This document shows positions 1-5,546 of a stretch of 8,381 bases of DNA, piece after piece. The DNA is from JBAXHO01 sp037138855 (GTDB lineage Bacteria > Patescibacteriota > Dojkabacteria > B142 > OLB20), in NCBI GenBank assembly GCA_037138855.1, contig JBAXHO010000072.1, forward strand, positions 1 to 8,381, read 5' to 3'. Under the pieces are notes generated by a model. It was not told where the DNA came from. It worked only from the letters and a program-made list of their open reading frames with translations, and searched no databases. Each line of letters opens with the position of its first letter. Position 1 is the first letter of the stretch. The position numbers and the translations under genes are program-made.

Positions 1-84
1 CTAGTAGCTAGTAGCTAGTAGCTAGTAGCTAGTAGCTAGTAGCTAGTAGCTAGTAGCTAGTAACTCGTAACTCGTAACTGACTC
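1..84. repeat. 7-bp tandem repeat array (CTAGTAG)n
   Basis: Eight exact copies of CTAGTAG occupy positions 1-56. In-phase variants follow: CTAGTAA (57-63), CTCGTAA (64-70), CTCGTAA (71-77) and CTGACTC (78-84). The array probably continues to the left of the window. The variants show gradual decay in one direction. No ORF crosses it. Spacers are absent, so it is not a CRISPR array. Confidence 0.95.
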
Positions 85-90
85 TAAAAC

Positions 91-107
91 GACATACTAG
101 TGATGTC
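91..107. repeat. Small hairpin GACAT/ATGTC
   Basis: GACAT (91-95) and ATGTC (103-107) form a 5-bp stem around ACTAGTG. The nonamer ATACTAGTG (94-102) recurs in the loop and stem of the hairpin at 3428-3445. It could be part of a dispersed palindromic repeat; two instances are too few to be sure. Confidence 0.4.
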
Positions 108-123
108 AAGCAGCCCTAACGTC

Positions 124-178
124 ATTCCGGAAGCTAGATTTTCTTAACCTTAGTTTAGAAAATCTTGCTGTCCGGAAT
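124..178. repeat. Long imperfect palindrome (REP/MITE-like)
   Basis: The arms are ATTCCGGA (124-131) with TCCGGAAT (171-178), AGC (132-134) with GCT (167-169), and AGATTTTCT (136-144) with AGAAAATCT (157-165). This gives 20 paired bases interrupted only by a T-T mismatch (135/166) and one bulged G (170), around a 12-nt loop. It lies about 100 bp past the stop of the ABC transporter gene. No T-run follows on either strand, so a mobile or structural palindromic repeat is more likely than a classical terminator. Confidence 0.75.
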
Positions 179-249
179 CTAACAATATACTACTTCCCAG
201 CCCTTCTTGATGCGAGATCCGACACTCAATTCCAGATTTTAATTTTCTC

Positions 250-281
250 CCTATTAGCTTCTAACTAATAACTTTTACCTA
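250..281 (-). repeat. Degenerate heptad repeat overlapping a stop codon
   Basis: Read on the minus strand, four in-phase heptads follow the ABC gene: TAAAAGT (277-271), TATTAGT (270-264), TAGAAGC (263-257) and TAATAGG (256-250). The TAG stop of the ABC gene (281-279) directly abuts the array. These match the TARNAGY-type units found at 2086-2266 and 7939-8028. Confidence 0.8.
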
Positions 282-2045
282 ATCCCGTCTACCGCCTGCT
301 GTGTAATTCAGTCGATAAAATTCGGACTTAGGATTGGTAATTAGGTCATGAAATGTGCCTTGCTCAACTACACTTCCATTTTTAAAGACATAGATAATAT
401 CCGAATTTTTTAAAGTACTGACACGATGGGCAATGGTAATCAAAGTATTACCCTTGAGCTCACTCTCTAAAGAATTTTGAATCATTTCTTCTGTTTTAAC
501 ATCCAAATGCGAAGTTGCTTCATCAAAAATAATAATCGGTGCATTACGATAAATCGCTCGAGCAATCCCAATTCTTTGTCTTTCACCACCAGAGAGCCGA
601 TAGCCTTTTTCTCCAATCAAGGTATTTAACCCATCAGGTAATTTACTAACCAATTCTTCCAGTTGAGAAATTTGCAAGGCTTTCTGAAGTCGCTCACCGG
701 ATAGTTTTTGTAGCAATGTAATGTTCTCTAAAAGCGATAAATTAAATAATTCTGATTCCTGAATTACCACAGTAATATTATTAGTCAAAGCAGTATGGTC
801 AATTTTATTTAAATTTAATTCATCAAAACAGATTTGTCCTGAATTTAAAGGATATAACCGTAATAATAATTTTGCAAATGTCGACTTACCAGAACCTGAT
901 GCACCAGCAATCCCAATTTTTTGAAATTTCGTGAGTTCTAAATTTATTTTCTTCAACTGCAATGTTCTAGTCTCAGTTTGATAGCTAAATGAGCTATCGA
1001 TAAAGCGAATTTTTTGCCAGTTTGAAGGAAATTTATGTTTACCAAAGGCCTCCTGCTCCAAGTCATCATTAAAAATTGGCATCATTCGGGCGATACCTTC
1101 CTTGGTCTCTACGAATTGGTCAAAATAATTTGTAGCATCTCCAGCGGAATTGACCAATTTGTTAAAATAATTCCAAAAAACTAAAATTTGACCGATTGAA
1201 ATAATCTTTACAGTAACATCATTGACTACTAGGAAAAGAAAAATACAAAGTGCAATAGTATTCACGAACTGTAATAGGTTCCATTTATTGGTTCCGAGAG
1301 TCACTGACTTAATCCAGGATGATTTGTTTGTTTCTTCCACGGCAAATATTTTTTGCTTAAATGAATTTCCAACACCTAAACTTTTAATCGCTAAAATATT
1401 GGAAAGACCTTCCTGATAACTACCAGAAGATTCTTCCTGTGTCCGATTTATATCCTGATTTATAGCCACAATCCGCTGATAAAAAATTTTTTGAATTATC
1501 CAGAAAAAAATCAAATATACACAGAGAAATAAAAAATATTTCCAGTCAATAAATAGGAAAATGAGTAAAGTACCGATAATATAAGCAACTAATTGCAATA
1601 ATTCCTTGGAGGCAAGACTGATAAAATCCCTCATAGCATTCGAACCAGTATTAATCCGCTGAATTTTATTTCCACTATTCTCCTGATCATGCCATTTGAG
1701 AGAATAGTTTAACAAACGCTGATAACCATTTACACGAATGTTATATTTCACCTCAGCTCGGATATTTCCAACATATTTTTTGGCAGAAAGACGAATCAGG
1801 GAAACGAAAAAAGTACCAGCACCAAGAATGCCTATCAGGAGATAAAGATATCTCAAGCTCACTTGTGGCAGAGGCGTTTTGATAAAATAATCAACTATTT
1901 TCCCCAGCACAAAAATTGGAATAAACTCGTAGCTATAACATATAATAAGAATGACAATCCAAAACAGAAGCCTCGCTCGATATTTACCCAAAAAATACCA
2001 GAAAGCTTTGATTAGTTGTGACCAGGAAAATTCTTTTGGTGGCAT
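279..2045 (-). CDS. ABC exporter half-transporter, fused permease and ATPase
   Basis: Type IV (MsbA/ABCB-like) exporter that should work as a homo- or heterodimer in the cytoplasmic membrane. Numbering is from the ATG at 2045 (588 aa). Six membrane segments lie near residues 26-48, 66-83, 149-166, 168-188, 259-275 and 281-298. The C-terminal ATPase has all motifs: Walker A GASGSGKST (381-389), Q-loop Q429, signature LSGGE (484-488), Walker B IIIFDE with catalytic E509, D-loop SHLD (usually SALD) and H-loop H540. Both half-sites should therefore be active if it homodimerises. The frame is open 12 codons further to a TTG at 2081, but that TTG touches a good -10 box (2073-2078), so transcription would begin inside the extension; the ATG is preferred. 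No Shine-Dalgarno is visible. The substrate cannot be told from sequence: lipid, peptide and drug exporters share this architecture. Confidence 0.93.
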   Translation of the reverse strand: MPPKEFSWSQLIKAFWYFLGKYRARLLFWIVILIICYSYEFIPIFVLGKIVDYFIKTPLPQVSLRYLYLLIGILGAGTFFVSLIRLSAKKYVGNIRAEVKYNIRVNGYQRLLNYSLKWHDQENSGNKIQRINTGSNAMRDFISLASKELLQLVAYIIGTLLIFLFIDWKYFLFLCVYLIFFWIIQKIFYQRIVAINQDINRTQEESSGSYQEGLSNILAIKSLGVGNSFKQKIFAVEETNKSSWIKSVTLGTNKWNLLQFVNTIALCIFLFLVVNDVTVKIISIGQILVFWNYFNKLVNSAGDATNYFDQFVETKEGIARMMPIFNDDLEQEAFGKHKFPSNWQKIRFIDSSFSYQTETRTLQLKKINLELTKFQKIGIAGASGSGKSTFAKLLLRLYPLNSGQICFDELNLNKIDHTALTNNITVVIQESELFNLSLLENITLLQKLSGERLQKALQISQLEELVSKLPDGLNTLIGEKGYRLSGGERQRIGIARAIYRNAPIIIFDEATSHLDVKTEEMIQNSLESELKGNTLITIAHRVSTLKNSDIIYVFKNGSVVEQGTFHDLITNPKSEFYRLNYTAGGRRD

Positions 2046-2072
2046 TTTTATAAATTTGATTGAGAAAAGGTA

Positions 2073-2102
2073 ATTATACAAGAAATCGTAGTTAGAAGTC
2101 AG
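2073..2102 (-). promoter_or_regulatory. Predicted promoter of the ABC exporter gene
   Basis: On the minus strand there is a perfect -10 TATAAT (2078-2073) and a -35 CTGACT (2102-2097, four of six matches to TTGACA) with an 18-bp spacer. Transcription would start near 2066, giving a leader of about 20 nt before the ATG at 2045. The -35 and part of the spacer fall inside the heptad repeat, so repeat-length change could alter this promoter. Confidence 0.55.
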
Positions 2103-2266
2103 TAGATAGTGGAGAGGAAAAAAGTTAATAGATAAAAGTTAGAAGGTAAAAGGTAAAAAATATAAAAAAAGAAGCTAAGAATCTAGATTCCCCTATTCTT
2201 AGATTCTTATCTAATAACTTCTACCTAATTCCAATAATTTAGGAGTATACTAACTACTAACTTTTA
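2086..2266. repeat. Mirror-image heptad arrays around a hairpin
   Basis: Plus-strand heptads run TCGTAGT TAGAAGT CAGTAGA TAGTGGA (2086-2113) and, in a second phase, TAATAGA TAAAAGT TAGAAGG TAAAAGG TAAAAAA (2126-2160). A hairpin follows: TAAGAATCTA (2176-2185) pairs perfectly with TAGATTCTTA (2200-2209) over 10 bp, and its left half contains the 12-bp palindrome GAATCTAGATTC (2179-2190). Beyond it the same heptad family appears on the opposite strand: ATTCTTA, TCTAATA, ACTTCTA (2203-2223) and TATACTA, ACTACTA, ACTTTTA (2246-2266). It fills the divergent gap between the ABC gene and the 98-residue ORF. Confidence 0.8.
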
Positions 2267-2283
2267 TTTTTTGACAGATATTT

Positions 2284-2580
2284 ATGCCAATTTATTGTGT
2301 AGGATGGACAAATGGAGAGAGAGATCCTGCAGCTAAAGTTGCTGAGTTAAGAACTCCAATTCCAGGAAGATCACTTAGAGCTTTAATTGCTGGCGCAAAG
2401 TCTATATTACTTGATTGGTGTCCACAAATTGACAAGGAAATGATTAATTGTCGAATAACTAATACCCCTTGTCCATTCGCAATGTGGGGCCCAAACATAA
2501 CAGCAAACGCACCAAACTTAAATCCAAAAGAAAACCTCGCTCTTACAAAAGGAGCTAGATGTCTCCAAAATCATATATGA
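2284..2580 (+). CDS. Small Cys-containing orphan protein (98 aa)
   Basis: I do not recognise a family. The product has 98 residues with five cysteines (C5, C46, C56, C63, C93), three tryptophans and no signal peptide or membrane segment. A small metal-binding or disulfide protein is possible but unproven. An in-frame TGA at 2272-2274 makes 2284 the furthest upstream ATG. There is no Shine-Dalgarno; a TATACT -10-like box sits at 2246-2251 but has no convincing -35. Codons look genuine (purine-first, A/T-ending). Arginine is AGA in five of six cases, unlike the CGN-rich peptidase gene downstream and like the 219-residue gene. The antisense frame is open for only 68 codons. Coding status is likely but not certain. 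Confidence 0.55.
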   Translation: MPIYCVGWTNGERDPAAKVAELRTPIPGRSLRALIAGAKSILLDWCPQIDKEMINCRITNTPCPFAMWGPNITANAPNLNPKENLALTKGARCLQNHI

Positions 2581-2676
2581 CCAATAAATCAAAATAATAA
2601 TCTTTACTATAAAATATCCCTTGCTACAACCTGCTTGATACTTACTACTTTCCCTCTTCCCCTCCTCCATTCCATT

Positions 2677-2685
2677 TGCTACAAT
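2677..2685 (+). promoter_or_regulatory. Extended -10 element upstream of the 190-aa gene
   Basis: TGCTACAAT is a TGn extended -10 with TACAAT at 2680-2685. Transcription would begin near 2692, about 30 nt before the ATG at 2722. A near copy, TTGCTACAAC, occurs at 2621-2630. No clear -35 is visible, which fits an extended -10 promoter. Confidence 0.45.
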
Positions 2686-2721
2686 ACCCCAATAGTCTTG
2701 GAAACAGTGTAATTACAAAAA

Positions 2722-3294
2722 ATGAAAAATCCCTTCAAAATTATCGAAGTATCGTTACCACAGTATACAATCGCTTCCAAGCCAGATTACATCAGCTTGG
2801 GCAAGATCGTCGATCAGCAAATTGAAGCTAATTTCCCGGATGGACAATATCTGGAAAGAGTTCTCAGTAAAGATGATCACCCTAATCTATCTTTGGAAGA
2901 ACTGGTTACAGCTATCTGTAAAAATGGAACTGATCGCTATGACCCAACCCGCAAATCAGTTTGTCATGAGCAGTTTGAGATTTATGATTACGATTTACAT
3001 TTAGGCTCGTTTGAAATCAGAAATGGCAAAATTCAAGCTACTCCAGAAGATGAGCAACCAACATTATTCGGTGAGGCAATTTACAATTTTTATGAACATA
3101 CACCACTCGACCGCGGTTACCGGTTAAGATTAGATTTAATGCTGCTTTATGATCCAGTATTCTTTGAACAAGCTAAATTATTTTCGGAATATACTAATCA
3201 GCCAGAACACCGCTTCGCTAAATATCTTTATCGTTTTACGGACCAAAAACAAAAGGCTGATGCTTTGCGAGGGATAGTCAGAATATTGAGATAA
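2722..3294 (+). CDS. Hypothetical cytosolic protein (190 aa)
   Basis: I do not recognise a family. The 190-residue product is soluble and acidic-aromatic in the middle (an FEIYDYDLHLG stretch at 85-95) and basic at the C terminus (residues 162-190), with no signal peptide, membrane span or obvious catalytic motif. A DPTRKSVCHEQFEIYDYD segment (74-91) and a DRGYRLRLDLMLLYDP segment (130-145) look the most family-like and are the best search probes. The start is preceded by ATTACAAAAA with no Shine-Dalgarno. Arginine codons are mixed (seven CGN, five AGA), nearer the host-like peptidase gene than the two AGA-rich orphans. It stands alone: 141 bp from the upstream ORF and 260 bp from the next gene, followed by a heptad repeat and a GC-rich hairpin. 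Confidence 0.8.
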   Translation: MKNPFKIIEVSLPQYTIASKPDYISLGKIVDQQIEANFPDGQYLERVLSKDDHPNLSLEELVTAICKNGTDRYDPTRKSVCHEQFEIYDYDLHLGSFEIRNGKIQATPEDEQPTLFGEAIYNFYEHTPLDRGYRLRLDLMLLYDPVFFEQAKLFSEYTNQPEHRFAKYLYRFTDQKQKADALRGIVRILR

Positions 3295-3302
3295 AGTACA
3301 TT

Positions 3303-3337
3303 TTTCCCGATCACCGGACACTGGTTACCGTTCACCG
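3303..3337. repeat. CGGTGAY-type heptad repeat, copy 1
   Basis: Five in-phase plus-strand heptads: TTTCCCG (3303-3309), ATCACCG (3310-3316), GACACTG (3317-3323), GTTACCG (3324-3330) and TTCACCG (3331-3337). The CCG core recurs every 7 bp. The 14-mer CGATCACCGGACAC (3308-3321) is repeated exactly at 5529-5542, and GGTTACCGTT recurs at 8360-8369. Confidence 0.75.
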
Positions 3338-3403
3338 CTTTCTTTCAATTCTTGTAATCAAACACATTGCGAGTAGTCAAAAAATTTCTGAATAATTAAC
3401 TTA

Positions 3404-3445
3404 TGGGGGCGAGGCCGCCAGATCCCCCACCAGATACTAGTGGTG
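3404..3445. other. GC-rich hairpin pair in AT-rich intergenic DNA
   Basis: TGGGGG (3404-3409) can pair with CCCCCA (3424-3429). A competing small stem, GGCG/CGCC (3408-3411 with 3416-3419), lies within it. CACCA (3428-3432) pairs with TGGTG (3441-3445) around GATACTAG. The GC content stands out sharply from the flanks. It could end transcription of the 190-aa gene, although no T-run follows, or be a dispersed repeat. The rest of 3295-3554 shows no gene. Confidence 0.5.
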
Positions 3446-3514
3446 ATTAAAATTACAAAGAATTAATAACTTTATAAAAATTTAAAATTAATTGAAATGC
3501 TAAGATACATTTAA

Positions 3515-3533
3515 CATTCTAGAATGCTATAAT
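3515..3533 (+). promoter_or_regulatory. Extended -10 with overlapping 12-bp palindrome
   Basis: TGCTATAAT (3525-3533) is a consensus extended -10 for the peptidase gene. The start would be near 3540, leaving a leader of about 15 nt before the ATG at 3555. Immediately upstream and sharing the TG is a perfect palindrome, CATTCTAGAATG (3515-3526), placed where a dimeric repressor would block RNA polymerase. No good -35 is visible. Confidence 0.55.
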
Positions 3534-3554
3534 CATCCTATTGAACTCATTTAC

Positions 3555-4640
3555 ATGAAGCTATCAGAAATCACTTCACAACTACATTCATTGAAATCCC
3601 ATATCAACGCCACTTATCTACTAACTCCACAAAATTTAAAAATAGAAAAATCTAATTTTCTAGCAAATAAAATAGTAAATCCGCAGTTAATTTATCCAGA
3701 AATTCCTCAAGAAATTTTAACTACTAAATTTGTTCAAACCAAAGAATTACTCAAGCAAAACTTTTCTGAAGAAATCACAGAAAAAATTATTTTCAATAAG
3801 CTCAAGGAGTTAGAACTCAAATTGATAATGCTTTTAGCACGTGATAATCAGGAATACTCAAATATCTCATTGAAACTCTATCAATGTGACTATGACACAA
3901 AGACGTTAAACCAAGCTAAACAAGACGCCAAGATATCTGCAGATTTTTCAGCCAAAGATACTGCTACACCTGAGAAAGCACGACAAATAATCAATCAGTA
4001 TTTTCTCGATAATCAAATACCAAACTGGCATGCTGAGATTTCTGATCTACATGATTTTTACTTCCGGATCCAAGCAGCAGAGAATGTAATTTTAATCTCC
4101 CGCGAGGTCAACTGGGACTTTTGTGATCTCGATTGTGTCATGGCTCACGAAATTGATGGGCATATTTTCCGGGCCATTAATATGAAAAACCAAAATGATC
4201 CATTATTTTCCAAGCCACTCCCCTTTTATATCAAGACTGAGGAAGGCTTAGCATCATTTCTTGGCGATTATCTTTCCACCACTAGTTTAGTCAGCAGAAA
4301 ACACCATGCACTCAAATATCTCGCCGGAAAACTCGCTCAGACCAGCTCATTTCGCGAGGTTTTTGAATTTTTCTGCGATCACGGTTTTACCAAAGAATTA
4401 GCATTTCGGAGAACTTTCCGACTGAAACGTGGCATCTCTGATACTAGTTTACCCGGTGTCTACGGACACGAAGCGATGTATTATGAAGGCATGCTGGAAG
4501 TCAAAAATTACTTGGAAAATGGTGGTGATCTGAAGGCACTCTATGCTGGAAAGGCTGGGATTGACGATCTATCAAATGTACCTATTTCTAAAGAAATCAT
4601 GATTCCGCAAAGACTTATAAAAAGGGAAAATAAATACTAA
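3555..4640 (+). CDS. Putative zinc metallopeptidase, DUF1704/MATCAP-like
   Basis: The 361-residue product matches the DUF1704 family (bacterial 'QEGLA motif' proteins, related to the eukaryotic tyrosine carboxypeptidases MATCAP1/2). The key sequence is VMAHEIDGHIFRAIN: H198-E199-x3-H203 gives two zinc ligands and the catalytic Glu in the HExxxH arrangement of this family, followed by R206 and N209. TEEGLASF (228-235) is the QEGLA motif with Glu for Gln and supplies the expected third ligand (E229 or E230). A C-terminal GHEAMYYEGMLEV block (304-316) sits where family members have a conserved substrate-site region. The N-terminal 130 residues are helical and divergent. There is no signal peptide, so a cytosolic site is expected. 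In eukaryotes the relatives remove C-terminal tyrosine from tubulin; the bacterial substrate is unknown. The gene has its own extended -10 and no Shine-Dalgarno. Confidence 0.85.
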   Translation: MKLSEITSQLHSLKSHINATYLLTPQNLKIEKSNFLANKIVNPQLIYPEIPQEILTTKFVQTKELLKQNFSEEITEKIIFNKLKELELKLIMLLARDNQEYSNISLKLYQCDYDTKTLNQAKQDAKISADFSAKDTATPEKARQIINQYFLDNQIPNWHAEISDLHDFYFRIQAAENVILISREVNWDFCDLDCVMAHEIDGHIFRAINMKNQNDPLFSKPLPFYIKTEEGLASFLGDYLSTTSLVSRKHHALKYLAGKLAQTSSFREVFEFFCDHGFTKELAFRRTFRLKRGISDTSLPGVYGHEAMYYEGMLEVKNYLENGGDLKALYAGKAGIDDLSNVPISKEIMIPQRLIKRENKY

Positions 4641-4654
4641 TAATAAGTATTTAT
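4630..4654 (+). terminator. Weak A/T-only hairpin at the peptidase stop codon
   Basis: ATAAATACT (4630-4638) pairs perfectly with AGTATTTAT (4646-4654) over 9 bp around a 7-nt loop, and includes the TAA stop (4638-4640). The stem contains a single G-C pair and no strong T-run follows, so terminator activity is doubtful. Confidence 0.3.
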
Positions 4655-4667
4655 AAATATCTTTATA

Positions 4668-4673
4668 TATAAT
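4668..4673 (+). promoter_or_regulatory. Candidate -10 box of the 219-aa gene
   Basis: A perfect TATAAT lies at 4668-4673, which would start transcription near 4680, about 28 nt before the ATG at 4708. The region is so AT-rich that the match is weak evidence, and no -35 is visible. Confidence 0.3.
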
Positions 4674-4707
4674 ACGATTAATCATAATTTATTAATGGTC
4701 AAAATAA

Positions 4708-5367
4708 ATGCAAGATGTCAGACAACTAACAACTGAAGCCGAATCCGATATATCAGGAATAGTATCCTTAGCTGAAAAAATTTGCAGAATTGGTGAAAAC
4801 GAAACGGATATCAGAGGTAAACAACTACCATCTGAAGCATTACAATTAAATGACTTTATTATTGATGGACCGCTTCTTACTGGAAATGCAGCTGACTTAC
4901 AATTAACGGCAAGAGAAATCGTTGCACATTGCGAAAATACTTTTGCTCCAAATACACTACCACAAGGGGCAATAAGTATAGCTACTGATCAGGACCCAAT
5001 TACCCAATCTAAAATATTAAATGAATTACAAGCTCGACATAAATTATTGACAGCACCACTTGAAGAACAAATAAGAGAACTTAGACGCCAACATGATCAA
5101 CTTTGCGATGAAGTTAGCCCAAAAATTTTAAAAGGACAACACCCTAATGCGCTCAAAGGTCAAACCCTTAGGCATTTTCAAGAGAAAAATAGTTTACGAC
5201 CAAGAAAAATTGATCCGAGATTAAAACCAAAATTTCATCAACAATTTAAAAGAGATTGGAAAGATAACTCAATTGAAGGACAACAGCTTACAAGAATAGC
5301 TTCATTTAAAGCAGCGCTTCAGAATGCAGAAAGATTACAAAGCAGTCAAATGCCACAGACAAATTAA
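4708..5367 (+). CDS. Hypothetical helical protein (219 aa)
   Basis: I do not recognise a family. The 219-residue product is soluble and Gln-rich. Residues about 98-136 are predicted to form a charged helix with coiled-coil character (a QIRELRRQHDQL segment at 121-132), followed by a basic, Pro/Lys/Arg-rich stretch (147-184) that could bind nucleic acid or a partner. No enzyme motif, signal peptide or membrane span is visible. An in-frame TAA directly before the ATG (4705-4707) fixes the start. There is no Shine-Dalgarno. Arginine is AGA in about 11 of 15 cases, whereas the adjacent peptidase gene uses mostly CGN (9 of 13), so the two neighbours differ in codon history. It lies 67 bp after the peptidase gene and converges on ftsH. 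Confidence 0.75.
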   Translation: MQDVRQLTTEAESDISGIVSLAEKICRIGENETDIRGKQLPSEALQLNDFIIDGPLLTGNAADLQLTAREIVAHCENTFAPNTLPQGAISIATDQDPITQSKILNELQARHKLLTAPLEEQIRELRRQHDQLCDEVSPKILKGQHPNALKGQTLRHFQEKNSLRPRKIDPRLKPKFHQQFKRDWKDNSIEGQQLTRIASFKAALQNAERLQSSQMPQTN

Positions 5368-5417
5368 TAATATCTATTGATTCCTGAAAAACTTTCAAAA
5401 TTAACTTAAAAAATGCA

Positions 5418-5452
5418 GATAAACAAAAATGTATTTTCCATACTTGTTTATC
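5418..5452. terminator. Hairpin between convergent genes
   Basis: GATAAACAA (5418-5426) pairs perfectly with TTGTTTATC (5444-5452); GTA (5431-5433) and TAC (5441-5443) can extend the stem after a 4-nt bulge. It lies 50 bp after the 219-aa gene. A T-run follows only on the minus strand (plus-strand A-run at 5408-5413), so it may serve as a backup ftsH terminator as much as an end for the 219-aa gene. Confidence 0.45.
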
Positions 5453-5465
5453 AAAGAAACTAAAC

Positions 5466-5499
5466 TCAAAAATTCAAAACGAGGAGACATCTCTGCCTC
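5466..5499 (-). terminator. Predicted Rho-independent terminator of ftsH
   Basis: On the minus strand GAGG (5499-5496), a bulged C, AGA (5494-5492), loop GATG, TCT (5487-5485) and CCTC (5484-5481) form a 7-bp GC-rich stem. The minus-strand sequence that follows (5480-5466) is T-rich, GTTTTGAATTTTT. It lies about 48 bp past the ftsH stop in the correct orientation. Confidence 0.65.
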
Positions 5500-5516
5500 C
5501 CCGCTCTAATTCTACT

Positions 5517-5544
5517 TCTTCCGCTTAACGATCACCGGACACCG
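5517..5544. repeat. CGGTGAY-type heptad repeat, copy 2
   Basis: Four in-phase plus-strand heptads ending in CG: TCTTCCG (5517-5523), CTTAACG (5524-5530), ATCACCG (5531-5537) and GACACCG (5538-5544). It shares the exact 14-mer CGATCACCGGACAC with 3308-3321. The TGA stop of ftsH (5549-5547) begins three bases beyond it. Confidence 0.7.
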
Positions 5545-5546
5545 TC

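Noticed and set aside
1..84. Possible CRISPR array
   Set aside because: Units are 7 bp and directly adjacent, with no spacers; no cas genes are present.
1222..1416. 64-codon plus-strand ORF inside the ABC gene
   Set aside because: Antisense shadow of the transmembrane domain region.
2292..2498. 68-codon minus-strand ORF
   Set aside because: It lies wholly antisense to the 98-aa ORF, whose codon pattern is more plausible; no start signal.
2822..3004. 60-codon ORF in another frame of the 190-aa gene
   Set aside because: Lies wholly within the 190-aa gene and has a less plausible composition.
3437..3440. CTAG enrichment in intergenic DNA as a restriction or methylation signature
   Set aside because: CTAG is also frequent in the coding regions here, so the intergenic cases are explained by the CTAGTAG array and palindromes.
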